Both the position numbers and the translations under genes were made by a program. From Phlegmacium glaucopus (taxonomy: Eukaryota; Basidiomycota; Agaricomycetes; Agaricales; Cortinariaceae), in NCBI GenBank assembly GCA_015039465.1, contig MU130494.1:24432-88431 (forward strand): 64,000 nt of DNA, in the 5' to 3' direction. Below, piece after piece: positions 22,458 through 32,929 of the stretch (position 1 is its first letter; every line of letters begins with the position of its first letter). The notes under the pieces are model-generated. The model saw nothing but the letters and a program-made list of their open reading frames with translations, made no database searches and was not told where the DNA came from.

Positions 22458-24179
22458 GCATTGACCACAGATGAGCTCCAAACTATTCTGGAGTACCAGC
22501 TGGCTCGACTTGACATAGTAGATGACCTAGGTCCGACGGAATCTTCGGAGACAATCAAACTGGAATACCAGACAAACAACTTAAAGGATTTTTGCCAGAA
22601 CAGCGAGTGAACTGTACACCCTCGCTGTTGACAACCAACTGATTCTCTATTTTACATGTAGATAACATTGATGAAATAAACAAGACAGTTGAAAACATTC
22701 AAGTCATACAAACATCAGCAGAAATACCAAAAAAAGGCCAAGTGTTCCAGCCCTGATGGGAAAGAACTCTCCTGAAAAAGTTCACTATTGGTTCTCTTGA
22801 CACTAACTCCAAATCCCTAGAACTCAAAGTCAGCATTGAAACAACTGATATGGGAGAAGTAAACTCCATTATATCCCTAGTAGACTCCAGGGCCAACAGA
22901 AAGTTTATTGACAGAGACTATGTCAAAACTAATAGGCTCACCACCTGATCCTTGTCTATTCCAATCCCGGTATTCAATGTCAATGGTACCCCAAACAAGG
23001 CTGGATCAATCACGGAAGTAGTTGACCTAGTACTTAGGTACAAAGGACACTCCAAAAGGTCCTTGTTTGCAGTTACCAGATTGGGAAAACAGACTCTGAT
23101 CCTTGGACACTCTTGGTTGCAAATGCACAATCTGGAGATTAACTGGGTAACCAGAGAAGTAAAAATGTCCTGTTGTCTGCCTTGCTGTTGCTCGGAATGC
23201 AGGAATGAGATCCGGGAAGAACAAAAAGTTCAAAAGGCAGAAATACGCTGAATTGAAAAATGTTCAACTGGCCCACTTCCAGTTCATGTAGAAGATTGTG
23301 ATGACAAAGATGAGGAGGATGACCCAGACCCTGAATTTGAGGAAGGTGACAGAATAATTGCCACAGGCCTACTTCCGCTGCAGGCAGACATCCGAGCCAC
23401 CTCCACCATTTCCTAACAACTTGCAGAAGCTTTCCAACACAACTCTCAACCAATCTGGTCAGTTCTGACTCAAACTGGTGTAAGGGAAGGAGTCCCAGAT
23501 TATCTCTGAGAATTTGATAGTGTATCCACCAAAGAATCTTTTGATGTCTTACCTGACCCAAAACCATGGGACCATGCAATAGAACTCATCCCAGGAGAGA
23601 AACTATCGGGTTGCAAGGTCTATCCACTAGCACTAATGGAACAGAAGGAGCTAGACACTTTCCTCCAAGAAAATTTAGATTCCGGATGCATCCAACCTTC
23701 CAAGTCTCCAATGGCATCTCTGGTCTTCTTCATCAAAAAGAAAGATGGAAGTCTTTGGCTTGTCCAGGACTACTGAGCCCTTATGTGATCACCATCAAAA
23801 ACAAGTTTAATTACCCAACTACAGGGTGCCAAATACTTCACTAAGTTGGATGTCTGGTGGGGTTTTGATAATGTCCAAATGAAAGAAGGGGATGAATGGA
23901 AAGCAGCCTTCCAAACTAACTGGGGACTCTTTGAACCTCTGGTCATGTTTTTCAGCCTCACTAACAGTCCAGCTACTTTCCAAACAATGATGAACGACAT
24001 CTTCTGAGAACTCATAATGGAAGGAGTGGTGGTGGTCTACCTCAACAACATCCTGATATTCACAGAGACACTCAAAGAACACCGGTCCATAACTTGGAGA
24101 GTCTTGGAACTTTTACAAAAACACAAACTTTTCCTAAAACCAGACAAATGCGAGTTTGAAAAGACCAAAGTGGAATACC

Positions 24180-24493
24180 TGTTAGAGGATGTATGACCCA
24201 TGAATCAAGTTGAATTCTAAGATAAGCACCTTACACCTATATACTACAAGTGTGAGAGCTAATACAACTATATATGGCTAGTACATAATAGAAGGTAGGG
24301 TGAGGTAGATACCAAGAATAGATACTGACATCGGTACAATGTCATCGTGGAAGGGTCAACTACTACAACAATAAGGGGGAGTACGCAAGGTGCAGGATAA
24401 AGAGAAAGTGGTGGTGATACTATTGTAGAGATGGTGAATGTATACACATACTAAGCTAACCATAAGGGTGGACACAATGAGTGTCCCCTGACA
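24180..24493 (+). mobile_element. Solo LTR, family B, in RT of gypsy 1
   Basis: 314-bp unit, TGTTAGAGGATG to GTGTCCCCTGACA, duplication ATACC (24175-24179, 24494-24498). It splits the RT codons reading VEYL/GV. Same family as 1956-2282 (opposite orientation) and 30409-30757. Confidence 0.85.
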
Positions 24494-24507
24494 ATACCTT
24501 GGAGTCA

Positions 24508-25082
24508 TGTTAAGTTTAGAAACAAAGGGAGTCACGTCGGAGTTACTCTGGAACGGAACTGGAACAGTAACCCGGAAAGGACGTTGGCCTCAGCGTGTGT
24601 GCTGTGCCACCCAGCTCCTAAGGTGTCCTGATTTCGGAACGGAAGAAGAAAGTAACAAGTCGGAAGACCTCAGTGACTTGGAGGAAAAACAAAAGGAGGA
24701 AACTAAGTTGATATTCAAACTAAGGGAAAACATACAAGTTTCGAGTACTTAAATAAAATAAAGGAATAGCAACCAAAATATAAAAGATAAATATAAGTGC
24801 TGTGTTCTGCTCCCGGGAAGGTCCTGCATTCTTGGGTGAATAATCCATGGCGGGTATGCTGACTGATTGTGGGAAGGATGATGACAAAGAATAGTGGTAG
24901 TGGCGAAGAAGTGATAACGGGTTTGGAGTATAGACAGAGGAACCGGAATGACACGGAAAAGTCTCAGAGTTGAACATAGGAAGAGTAGTTCAGGATATAA
25001 GGGAAGGCACTGTACGGAGTACGGACTACCGGAAACAGCTCCGACGGAGCCGGACCGGAGTAATGTATAATGGAATGTAACA
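24508..25082 (-). mobile_element. Solo LTR, family A, in RT of gypsy 1
   Basis: 575-bp unit in minus orientation (plus strand starts TGTTAAGTTTAGAAAC, ends ATGGAATGTAACA), duplication AGTCA (24503-24507, 25083-25087). It lies only 14 bp from the family B LTR. Removing both restores VEYL-GVIVS, the usual gypsy RT context. Confidence 0.9.
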
Positions 25083-26652
25083 AGTCATTGTTTCTTACAA
25101 TTCTGTTGAAATGGACCCAGTCAAAGTTGCTGGAGTAGTGGAGTGGCCGGCCCCAACAAATAAAAAGGAAGTCCAGTCATTCCTCAGCTTCACCAACTTT
25201 TACTGGTGTTTCATTCAAGACTTCTCTCACCACGCCTGCCCCCTTTTGATCTTACCAAAAATGATGTCAAATGGAAATGGACTTCAGATGAGCAATCAGC
25301 ATTTGATTCCCTCAAAAGCCTGATCACTTCAGCCCTGATCCTAGCATCTCCAGACAACTCCAGACCATTCTGAATCGAAGCAGACAGTTCCAATTTCACA
25401 ACCGGAGCTGTGCTTTCTCAGCAATTCCCCAATGATGAAAAATGGCATCCAGTCACATTCCTGTCTAAATCCTTGTCCTCAGTTGAACAGAACTACAAGA
25501 TCCATGACAAGGAGATGTTGGCAATCATCCGAGCCCTAGAAGAGTGGAGGCACTTCTTCAAAGGAGTGGAGCACAAGTGCGAGATCTGGACTGATCACAA
25601 AAACCTGGAGTACTTCATGACTGCTAAGAAACTCAATCAGAGACAAGCCCGTTGGTCCCTGTTCCTCACATGGTTCGACTTCCTCATGCACCATAGACCA
25701 GGCAAAAGCATGGGAAAGCCGGACGCCTTGTCTAGATGAGCAGATCATGGAACCGGAACCGGTAGTGTGCACCAATACTGATTGGTAGCATGGGTAAAAA
25801 GCTTAAAACTTGCCATCATGAAAATAAGCGGACTTTGAATTCACTTGCCTGTTTTTGGAAGTGGCCCTGAATTGTGTTCCTGGTCAACAAATCATTTGTT
25901 TGACATTATCATCCTCATCACTCATCATATTCTCAATGTCTCACACTATGCTATCTATCATTTACACTATCAACATGCTCCTAAACATCTACCATCCTTT
26001 TGTTCCTTAGCTAGCTATTCAACAAAGTGATCAATCCACTATTCGCATCGGTCATCGGCTCACATTTGATTGTATCTATGGCCCATCATTTCAAGAATGG
26101 CCCGTTTATGGATGCATCAGCTACATCTCCCATTATGTAAAAGGCTTTGTCATTGTTGTTGTGGCTATGGACCCACAAGTCTTCCCCTCAGCTATCTACC
26201 TTGCCATACCTTGCTCCTGGATTGCACTCAGTCCCCTATCCTCAATTATCTACCTCTTATCTTATCATTCACTGCCAAAACCATCATTCACACAGTACCT
26301 GAGACCTTCCCACCCTCTTTATGACACTTTAGGAAGTCCAGGAGGATCACAACTAAGCAGGAGTTGCAGATGAATCAGCAGCAGAGGATTATTCTCACAG
26401 TGTGTCAAGTGTTATCAAGGCTGCATGACATGGGATCATGGGCAAGTAGTATTTTTCTTGGGAACAAGGCTGCGCCTTTCAAGTGTTGACTCAGGACCTT
26501 TCATATTTTGACATGACCACACAGCTATGGAGTTGATATATTTTGCTATTGGACTGTGTAAACTGCCTTCTCTTCTTTTCTCTCACACTTTGACACTTTA
26601 CAGATTTTTTTATTGTTCCTTCTTCTTTTCCATTATTCTTTTCTTCTCGCAG

Positions 26653-27576
26653 CATCAGGAAAAATGACTTCTGCCCTAGGCTGTCCTGAAATGTCCTGGG
26701 GTGCCCCAGGCAGCTCAGGGTGCTCAGGTCAAGAGGTCGCCCTGAGGTGCAAGTTACCTATGTATGAAAAGTCTTAGGCTGTCCTGGGGCAACCTGAGGC
26801 AACCTGAGGCAACCTGAGAGTGTCCTGAGGCAGCCTTAGTCCCTTTGGATCTGATGCTAGAAAACATATATAAACCAGATAGTATTTGAATGGTCTCACA
26901 CAACAGAATAATAATAATAATAATAAAATTATATTCAATTATTCTAAACATCATATATACTAGTAATAAAATAATAATAAAATAGTGATACATAAATATA
27001 CTAGTATAATACTAGGGAAGTAGGAAATAAGAAAACAAAATTGTGGGTGGTTTATATATCTTTTGGATGGCGCACAGACCATTGGTCACATGATCACAGA
27101 TAAGCATGATTTCAAGCATATGGTGCTGGGTCAGGGTAGATTACATAAATTCCAAAAAAGGAAATTTTTTAAAGATGGTAGAGAATTGTTTTAGGACCCT
27201 GAATATGTTTAAATTATATTAATAGCAGCTCTCCTTATTGAGAAAACTGCAAAACACTTTCCTGGACACAGCGGACAAAGATTTTCTAGCAAAATTCATA
27301 AAATCTAAGGGACTCCCAGGGCCTCCTGATGTGATTTAATCCAGATGGTCAATGCACCAGGATACACTAAAGGTGTCCTGAGAAAATGGGTGACACTCAA
27401 AACTTTATCTATGCTGTCCTAGGTTGTCCTGAGGTGTCCTTGGATAAGTGTGTAACACTCAAATGTTACCTGTGCTGCTCTAGGATGTCCTGGGGTGTCC
27501 TGGGATGTCCTGAGTAGTGATGTGATACTAACAAATTACCCAAGGCTACCTAGGGCCAAAATCATTTTTCCTGATG
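26653..27576 (-). mobile_element. TIR element family C, copy 2
   Basis: 924 bp, inverted relative to copy 1 (16530-17432), ends CATCAGGAAAAATGACTT and CAAAATCATTTTTCCTGATG. Flanked by AG on both sides. Comparison with intact LTR-D copies (CGCAGCTGTCC) confirms that AG is duplicated and the rest is insertion. Confidence 0.85.
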
Positions 27577-27591
27577 AGCTGTCCTCTCTTC

Positions 27592-28186
27592 TAGGGCTGC
27601 ATGCCATATGTTGATGGTGGTCTGACCGTGATGGGTTGACCGTGCACCATAACTGTATTGGAAAATTTTTGAAACTGATGGTATGGACAGGCATCAATAT
27701 GGCCATAAAATGGTATTATATGGTTACGGCTCCTACAGACCTGGATTGCATATGGTAATACCCTGAATTGACCCTGAACCGAGCTTCAGTAATCGAAAGC
27801 CCTTTACTGAGGAAATCACAAGAGAAGTGAGGCCTTGGAGGGCCTCGAGGGTTGCATTATTAGTACCCAAGGCAAATATTTCAACTCCAAGAGGAGGATA
27901 TCCACCAGAAGTGAGGCATGCTTAGTCCAGATTTCATCAGTGGAGATATAACTTTGAGTCATAACTTTCTTATAAGTCAAATGCTACACACATTGGGGGG
28001 TGGGTAGGAGGTTAATTCTCAAGTAACTCGATGGCCATATATACGGCCGTCGCCACCATATCCGACAGTTGTTGACAGCCTCCAACCATACTGCCAATCC
28101 ATTCTTCAAACAACCGACGGTACAGGTACAGTTACCGTAATATGGGTGCCGTACAACTGTCAATATGGTAATGGTGTGCAGCCCTA
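27592..28186. mobile_element. Non-autonomous hAT element with TAGGG termini, 595 bp
   Basis: 8-bp duplication CTCTCTTC (27584-27591, 28187-28194), verified against uninterrupted LTR-D copies. Ends TAGGGCTGCATGCC and GGTGTGCAGCCCTA. Arms carry repeated CCATATGG/ATGGC/TACGG motifs. Relative of 17770-19370. Confidence 0.9.
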
Positions 28187-28774
28187 CTCTCTTCATCATT
28201 CTTCCTTTGACAGTGCATACTTCTTTCCTTTTTATTGTTCTACATAGCCTCATCCTTAGGGTATAAATACTGCTCTTTTGTACCAGGATAGGTAGTTTTT
28301 CCCCCAGTTCCCTCCAATTCATTCTTAGTCCCCAACAGTCATCATCTCAGTGGAGTTCCAGTGAATTCCTCCCTCAAGTTCGCTTTTTCAGCCTTTTATC
28401 TGTTACTGTCCCCTACTGTCAATTGCTATAGTCTTGCTGAAGACTCTCTCTTATTCATCCTCATCCTCCTCCTTAATCTCTCTAAGTTCGCTTTTTCAGT
28501 CCCTTACTGTCAACCTATTGTCTACTGCTATCTGCTATAGTCTTACTGAAGACTTTTCCCCTTGATCATCCTCATCCTCATCCTCTACCTCAGTTACCTT
28601 CCAAGACATTCATCCTCATCCTCCTCATCTCTATTCTTTCCCCCTACCTCTGTGTGTTACAAGTATAAGGCTAAGCCTTCCCTAAATGAATAACAGGGAG
28701 TCTCTTGACCTAAAGACTGGTCCACTGCTCTCTGGTTGGTGTTTATATACAACACTCACAATGATTTATACCGG

Positions 28775-30192
28775 TATCGCGCACCAATACTGATTGGTAG
28801 CATGAGAACAAAGCTTAAAAGTTGCCATCATGAAAATAAGCGGACTTTGAATTCACTTACCTATTTTGGAAGCAGCCCTGAATCGCGTTCCTGGTCAATA
28901 TAATCATTTGTTCAACATTATCATCCTCATCGCTCATCATATCCTCAATGTCTACCACTATGCTGTCTATCATTTACACTATCAATATGCTCCTTAACAT
29001 CTACCATCCATTTGTTCCCTGGCTAGTGATACAACAAAGCGATCAATCTACTATTCGCATCGGTCATCGGCTCGCGTTTGATCGCATCTATGGCCCATCA
29101 TTTCAAGAACGGCCCGTTTATGGATGCATCAGCAACATCTCCCATTATGTCAAAGGCTTTGTCATCGTTGTTGTGGCTATGGACCCACAAGTCTTCTCCT
29201 CAGCTATCTATCTTGCCATACCTCGCTCCTGGATCACACTCAGTCCCCTATCCTCACTCATCTACCTCTTATCTTATCATTCACTGCCAAAACCATCATT
29301 CACGCGGTACCTGAAGCCTTCCCACCCTCTTTATGACAATTTAGGAAGTCCAGGAGGATCACAACTAAGCAGGAATTGCAGATGAATCAGCAGCAGAGGA
29401 TTATTCTCGCAGAGTGTCAAGTGTTATCAAGGCTGCGCGACATGGGATCATGGGCAAGTAGTGTTTTCTCAGGAACAAGGCTGCGCCTTTCAAGTGTTGA
29501 CTCAGGACCTTTCACATTTTTGACATGACCACACGCCTTTGGAGTCGATATATTTTTGCTATTGGACTATGTACACTGCCTTCTCTTCTTTTCTCTCGCA
29601 CTTTGACATTTTACAGATCTTTTTATTGTTCCTTCTTCTTTTCCATTGTTCTTTCTTCTCACAGCTGTCCTCTCTTCATCATTCTCCCTCTGACAGCGCG
29701 TACTTCTTTTTTATTATTATTTGTTTTACATAGCCTCATCCTTAGGTATAAATACTGCTCTTTTGTACCAGGATAGGTATTTTATCTCAATTCATTCTTA
29801 CCCCCCCCAACAGTCATCCTCTCAGTGGAATTCCAGTGAATTCCTCCCTTAAGTTCGCTTTTTCAGTCCTCAACTGTCAATCTATCCCCACTGCCAATTG
29901 CTATAGTCTTGCTGAAGACTTCCTCTTATTCCTCCTCATCCTCTTCCTTAATCCCTCCAAGTTCGCTTTTTCCAGTCCCTTACTGTCAACCTTCTGTCAA
30001 CTGCTATAGTCTTACTGAAGACTCTTCCTCATTCATCCTCATCCTTCTCATCTCTATTCTCACCCCCTACCTCTGTGTGATACAAGTCTAAGGTTATACC
30101 TTCCCTAAACAAACAACAGGGAGGCTTTTGACTTAAAGACTAGTCCATTGCTCTCTGGTTGGAGTTTATATACAACAACAACAACAATTTAT
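28775..30192 (+). mobile_element. LTR family D, copy 2, in tandem with copy 1
   Basis: 1418 bp, TATCGCGCACCAATACTG to ACAATTTAT. The 5-mer ACCGG lies between copy 1 and copy 2 (28770-28774) and after copy 2 (30193-30197). Contains TATAAATACTG (about 29748) and downstream an internal duplication of the segment from AAGTTCGCTTTTTCAG to TATAGTCTTGCTGAAGACT. CpG-rich compared with copy 1. Confidence 0.8.
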
Positions 30193-30408
30193 ACCGGTGT
30201 TGCCTTTCTTGCTGGGTAAGTCTACCCTGTGAGTCTAGCTTGCCAACTAGATTAGGTTTTGGAGGAGTGGAAGTGGAAGTCTTACTGAAGTCTGCAGGCT
30301 TAGCAGATTTTTGATCCAAAGGCTGAGACTGTTTTCCAGAACTGGAAGAAGGGTTGGAAGAGGGTATGGAGGAGGATGAAGAAGGAGTAGAAGCCTTTGG
30401 AGGGTTTT

Positions 30409-30757
30409 TGTTAGGGGACATTAGCTATAGTAAACTACTGCTAACTTAGAGAGAAGGTTATCGCCATGAACCAAGTTTATATCAAGATGTCGTTCTAGGA
30501 ATGACACCTGCTACCTTTATACTACTACAAGATGAACCCAGGTAATGACATGACTATGTAAAATAGAAATAGAGTTCATAGGTATGTGTGTGATAAGTAT
30601 CTACTCAGGGACGCACATGTGTATGGTTACAAAGCTACTGGAAGGTGAGTGGTAATCTCGTGAGTCCTTGCACAATAACAGTTTGTGTACAATACTATAG
30701 GTAGGGAGGGATGGAGTATGTAAGCATATGTGAGTACCTACATAGTGTCCTCTTACA
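30409..30757 (+). mobile_element. Solo LTR, family B, in gag of gypsy 2
   Basis: 349 bp, TGTTAGGGGACATTAGC to AGTGTCCTCTTACA, duplication GTTTT (30404-30408, 30758-30762). Same orientation as 24180-24493. Confidence 0.85.
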
Positions 30758-31256
30758 GTTTTGGTGTTGTTGTGGGGCAGGTTCTCGAGAATGTTCTTGC
30801 ATACATTCCCAGTGTGAGCATTGGCACTTTGAGCTTTTTGTCACATTGTGGCCAAGGTCCAGGGCTTCCCATCACCTTTGGTAATTTCATCCCTGAGTCG
30901 GGAAGGTAAACCTTCATAAAACTTATATCTCAGAGCAGACCTCGCCCCAAGGACAGCAGACTGCCAAAGAGTTGAACCAGACTAAGTATTTGGAGATACA
31001 TTGGCTATCCTTCATTCAGAGGGTCAGGAGCTTGTGTTCTATGTCAGTGGATTCATCAAAGGGGCCAAAGTTGGATTGGAGTTTGTCCATGAAGAGGTCC
31101 CAATCTTTGAACCAAAGTGGAGGATCATCGGTGAGTCCAGAGATTCCAGGTTCGAACCATTCCTGAGCAACATTCTGGAGATAGGACAGAGCAAATGTTA
31201 CTTGCTTGGAGTTGTCTCGGAATGTGTCGGAAGAGCTCTGGAAATAGAGCCTACAC

Positions 31257-31306
31257 TGTTAGGGCAACTGCGACACCGACGGCTTGAAATCGGGTGTCCC
31301 CTAACA
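31257..31306 (-). mobile_element. 50-bp internally deleted LTR (family F) in gag of gypsy 2
   Basis: Minus-strand ends TGTTAGGGGACACCC and TTGCCCTAACA match the two ends of the 402-bp LTR at 20522-20923, including ATTTCAAGCC and GTCGCAGTT. It is bordered by TACAC and TGCAC, a 4-of-5 match for a target duplication. Skipping it restores the gag reading AFLFQC-RLYFQ. Confidence 0.75.
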
Positions 31307-31469
31307 TGCACTGAAAAAGAAAAGCTTTTAGTTTCTTAGAATCCTTACCTGTGAAGGGTTCAGGCTCTCTAAGTCTGCCAGCCAAATCAGACTTGGCTGA
31401 AGATTTCCCAAGGGAATTCAAAGCAGAAACAAGATCATTGATAGGAATAGAAGGAGATTCAGCTTTGTC

Positions 31470-32037
31470 GAGGTCTTTACACTCCCCCAGGGAATCCGAC
31501 AGAGTCCAAGCGGATCCAAGCGGATCCAAGCAGAGTCCGAGGGAGTCCGAGCACTTTTGAGTGTATTTGAGTGTATTCCAAGCATAATTTGCTCAGAATC
31601 CGCTCGGACTGCTCGGACTAGCTCGGACTCACTCGGACTGAAACCTATATACCTCCCCAACCTTATCAAAGTCCTAACAAAACATTAACAAAACCTTAAA
31701 AAAACCTTAACAAAACCTTAACAAAACCTTAACAAAACCTTAATAAACTATATACCTCCCTGACCTTAACAAAAACCTTAACACAACCTTAACAAAAACC
31801 TTAACAAAACCTTAACAAAACCTTAACAAAACCTTAACAAAACCTTAACAGAAGTATTTTCCCACCCAATTTGTGTCTTATTTGCTTGGATCCACTCAGA
31901 ATATGCTTGGACTCCTCAGACTCCACTCAGAATCTGCTCGGACTCCTCGGACTCCACTCAGAATTTGCTTGGACTCCTTGGACTCTGCTTGGATCTGCTT
32001 GGACTCCTCAGAATCCCTGGGGGACTGTAAATTACTG
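31470..32037. mobile_element. Non-autonomous hAT-like element with GGACTC echoes
   Basis: 8-bp duplication GCTTTGTC (31462-31469, 32038-32045). Inverted ends contain TTTACACTCCCCCAGGGA on the left and, from the right, TTTACAGTCCCCCAGGGA, as in the 242-715 element. Arms are packed with GGACTC/GGATCC/CTCGGACT variants. The centre (31675-31855) is an 11-bp tandem repeat, CCTTAACAAAA. Inserted in the gypsy 2 gag. Confidence 0.85.
31675..31855 (+). repeat. 11-bp tandem repeat CCTTAACAAAA
   Basis: About 14 units of CCTTAACAAAA with small length changes, split near 31750 by ACTATATACCTCCCTGACC, which also occurs at 31646 as CTATATACCTCCCCAACC. It is the core of the hAT-like element around it. Confidence 0.85.
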
Positions 32038-32219
32038 GCTTTGTCTGTAGTACGCCAAGGTTCGTCAATATGACTAGCCTCTTCGACTACATTGGGTATG
32101 GGAGCCTGCCTGGTGGGGTGTGTTCTGGGGCCATATCTTCTTGTATTGGTAACAGAGTTTTGGATTTTAATTTGGAATAAGTTAGCATAGAAGGAGTGGG
32201 TGAAAAGTTTCAAATATAC

Positions 32220-32798
32220 TGTTAAGTTTAAGCAAAGGGATAATGTTGGAGTAATTCTGGAATGGACAGAACGGAACCGGAACAAGTAATGGATAGGACT
32301 ATGGCCTCAGCATATGTGCTGTGCTGCCCAACTCCTATAGTGTCCTGATTTCAGAACTGGAAGAGAAAGGAACAAGACAGAAGCCTCAGTGACTTAGAGG
32401 ACGAACAAGAGGAGGAAACTAAGTTGATATTCAAAATTGAGGAAAACATACAAGCTTCAAGTACTTAAATAATAATAAGGAATAGCAACTGAAATATAAA
32501 AGATAAATATAAAGTGCTGTGTTCTGCTCCTGGAAGGTCCTGCATTCTTGGGTGAATAATCTGATACTGGTGTGCTGACCAATAATGGGAAAGATGACAA
32601 AGAATGGTTGTTATGGTGGAGATGCAGGAAACAGGTTTGGAGTAATGCCAGAGGAGCCGGAATGACACAGAAAGGTCTTGAAGTTGGATGTAGGAAGAGT
32701 AGATCCAGATACAAAGGAAAGCACTGGGTACGGAGTACGGACTACCAGAGACAGCTTGAACAGAGCCGGAACAGAGTAACATAAGACAGAATGTAACA
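32220..32798 (-). mobile_element. LTR family A, probable 5' LTR of gypsy 2
   Basis: 579 bp, plus-strand TGTTAAGTTTAAGC to AGAATGTAACA. Flanking 5-mers (TATAC, GAACA) do not match, and it lies immediately upstream of the gypsy 2 gag in the same orientation. It is therefore best read as the 5' LTR of that element, linking LTR family A to gypsy 2. Confidence 0.7.
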
Positions 32799-32929
32799 GA
32801 ACATCATCATATGTATGCTCCAATAATCATGTTCAGTGAATAAATAATCACTCAAGTTTCCTTCTATCTGCTGGGGCACAAAGTTATCCATCAACCTCAT
32901 CCTGGGCATTACAGTCAAATGAAGAGACA

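Larger units (their letters stand above)
22758..25739 (+). pseudogene. pol (protease, reverse transcriptase, RNase H) of gypsy 1
   Basis: The protease segment has LVDSRANRKFIDRDYV, where the catalytic D-S-G is now D-S-R. RT blocks: SGCIQPSKSPMASLVFFIKK, KDGSLWLVQDY, KYFTKLDVWWGF, FFSLTNSPATFQ, VVVYLNNILIFTE (the YxDD box reads YLNN), FLKPDKCEFEKTKVEYL. After two nested LTRs it continues GVIVS, DPVKVAGVVEWPAP, then RNase H: AVLSQQF, HPVTFLSKSLSSVEQNY, YKIHDKEMLAIIRALEEWRH, IWTDHKNLEYF, MHHRPGKSMGKPDALSR. TGA stops at 23249, 23507, 23774, 24005, 25371 and 25737. Integrase is absent. Confidence 0.9.
20522..25762 (+). mobile_element. Ty3/gypsy retrotransposon 1, decayed, 5' LTR to RNase H
   Basis: Layout: 5' LTR (20522-20923), gag, protease, reverse transcriptase, RNase H; integrase and the 3' LTR are missing. 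Three solo LTRs of other families (21224-21622, 24180-24493, 24508-25082) interrupt it and can be excised on paper at their 5-bp duplications to restore continuity of the reading. The right end is cut where the LTR-D pair begins at 25763. Nine in-frame stops are TGA in positions where CGA (Arg) is expected, and the catalytic motif is changed, so it cannot be autonomous. Confidence 0.85.
25763..28769 (+). mobile_element. LTR family D, copy 1 (with nested elements)
   Basis: Begins TAGTGTGCACCAATACTG and ends CAATGATTTAT. With the nested family C element (26653-27576) and hAT element (27592-28186) removed, its length is comparable with the other D copies (about 1.3-1.5 kb). Most CpG sites seen in copies 2-4 are TpG or CpA here, so this is the oldest copy. 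A TATA-like TATAAATACTG near 28262 gives the orientation. ACCGG precedes it, separates it from copy 2, and follows copy 2. Confidence 0.8.
30198..32140 (-). pseudogene. gag of Ty3/gypsy retrotransposon 2
   Basis: Read on the minus strand with insertions skipped: VVEEASHIDEPWRTTDKA, then ESPSIPINDLVSALNSL, REPEPFTGKDSKKLKAFLFQ, LYFQSSSDTFRDNSKQVTFA, SYLQNVAQEWFEPGISGLT, and at the C-terminal side KPNLVGKLDSQGRLTQQERQ, the spacer that precedes the zinc knuckle in this gag type (family knowledge). Interrupted by a hAT element (31470-32037), a 50-bp mini-LTR (31257-31306) and a family B LTR (30409-30757). The 3' part is cut off by LTR-D copy 2, so no pol is present. Orientation is opposite to gypsy 1. 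Confidence 0.8.

Noticed and set aside
24180..25082. Interpreting the break in RT as a single recombination
   Set aside because: Two separate 5-bp duplications and restoration of the reading when both LTRs are skipped show two insertions.
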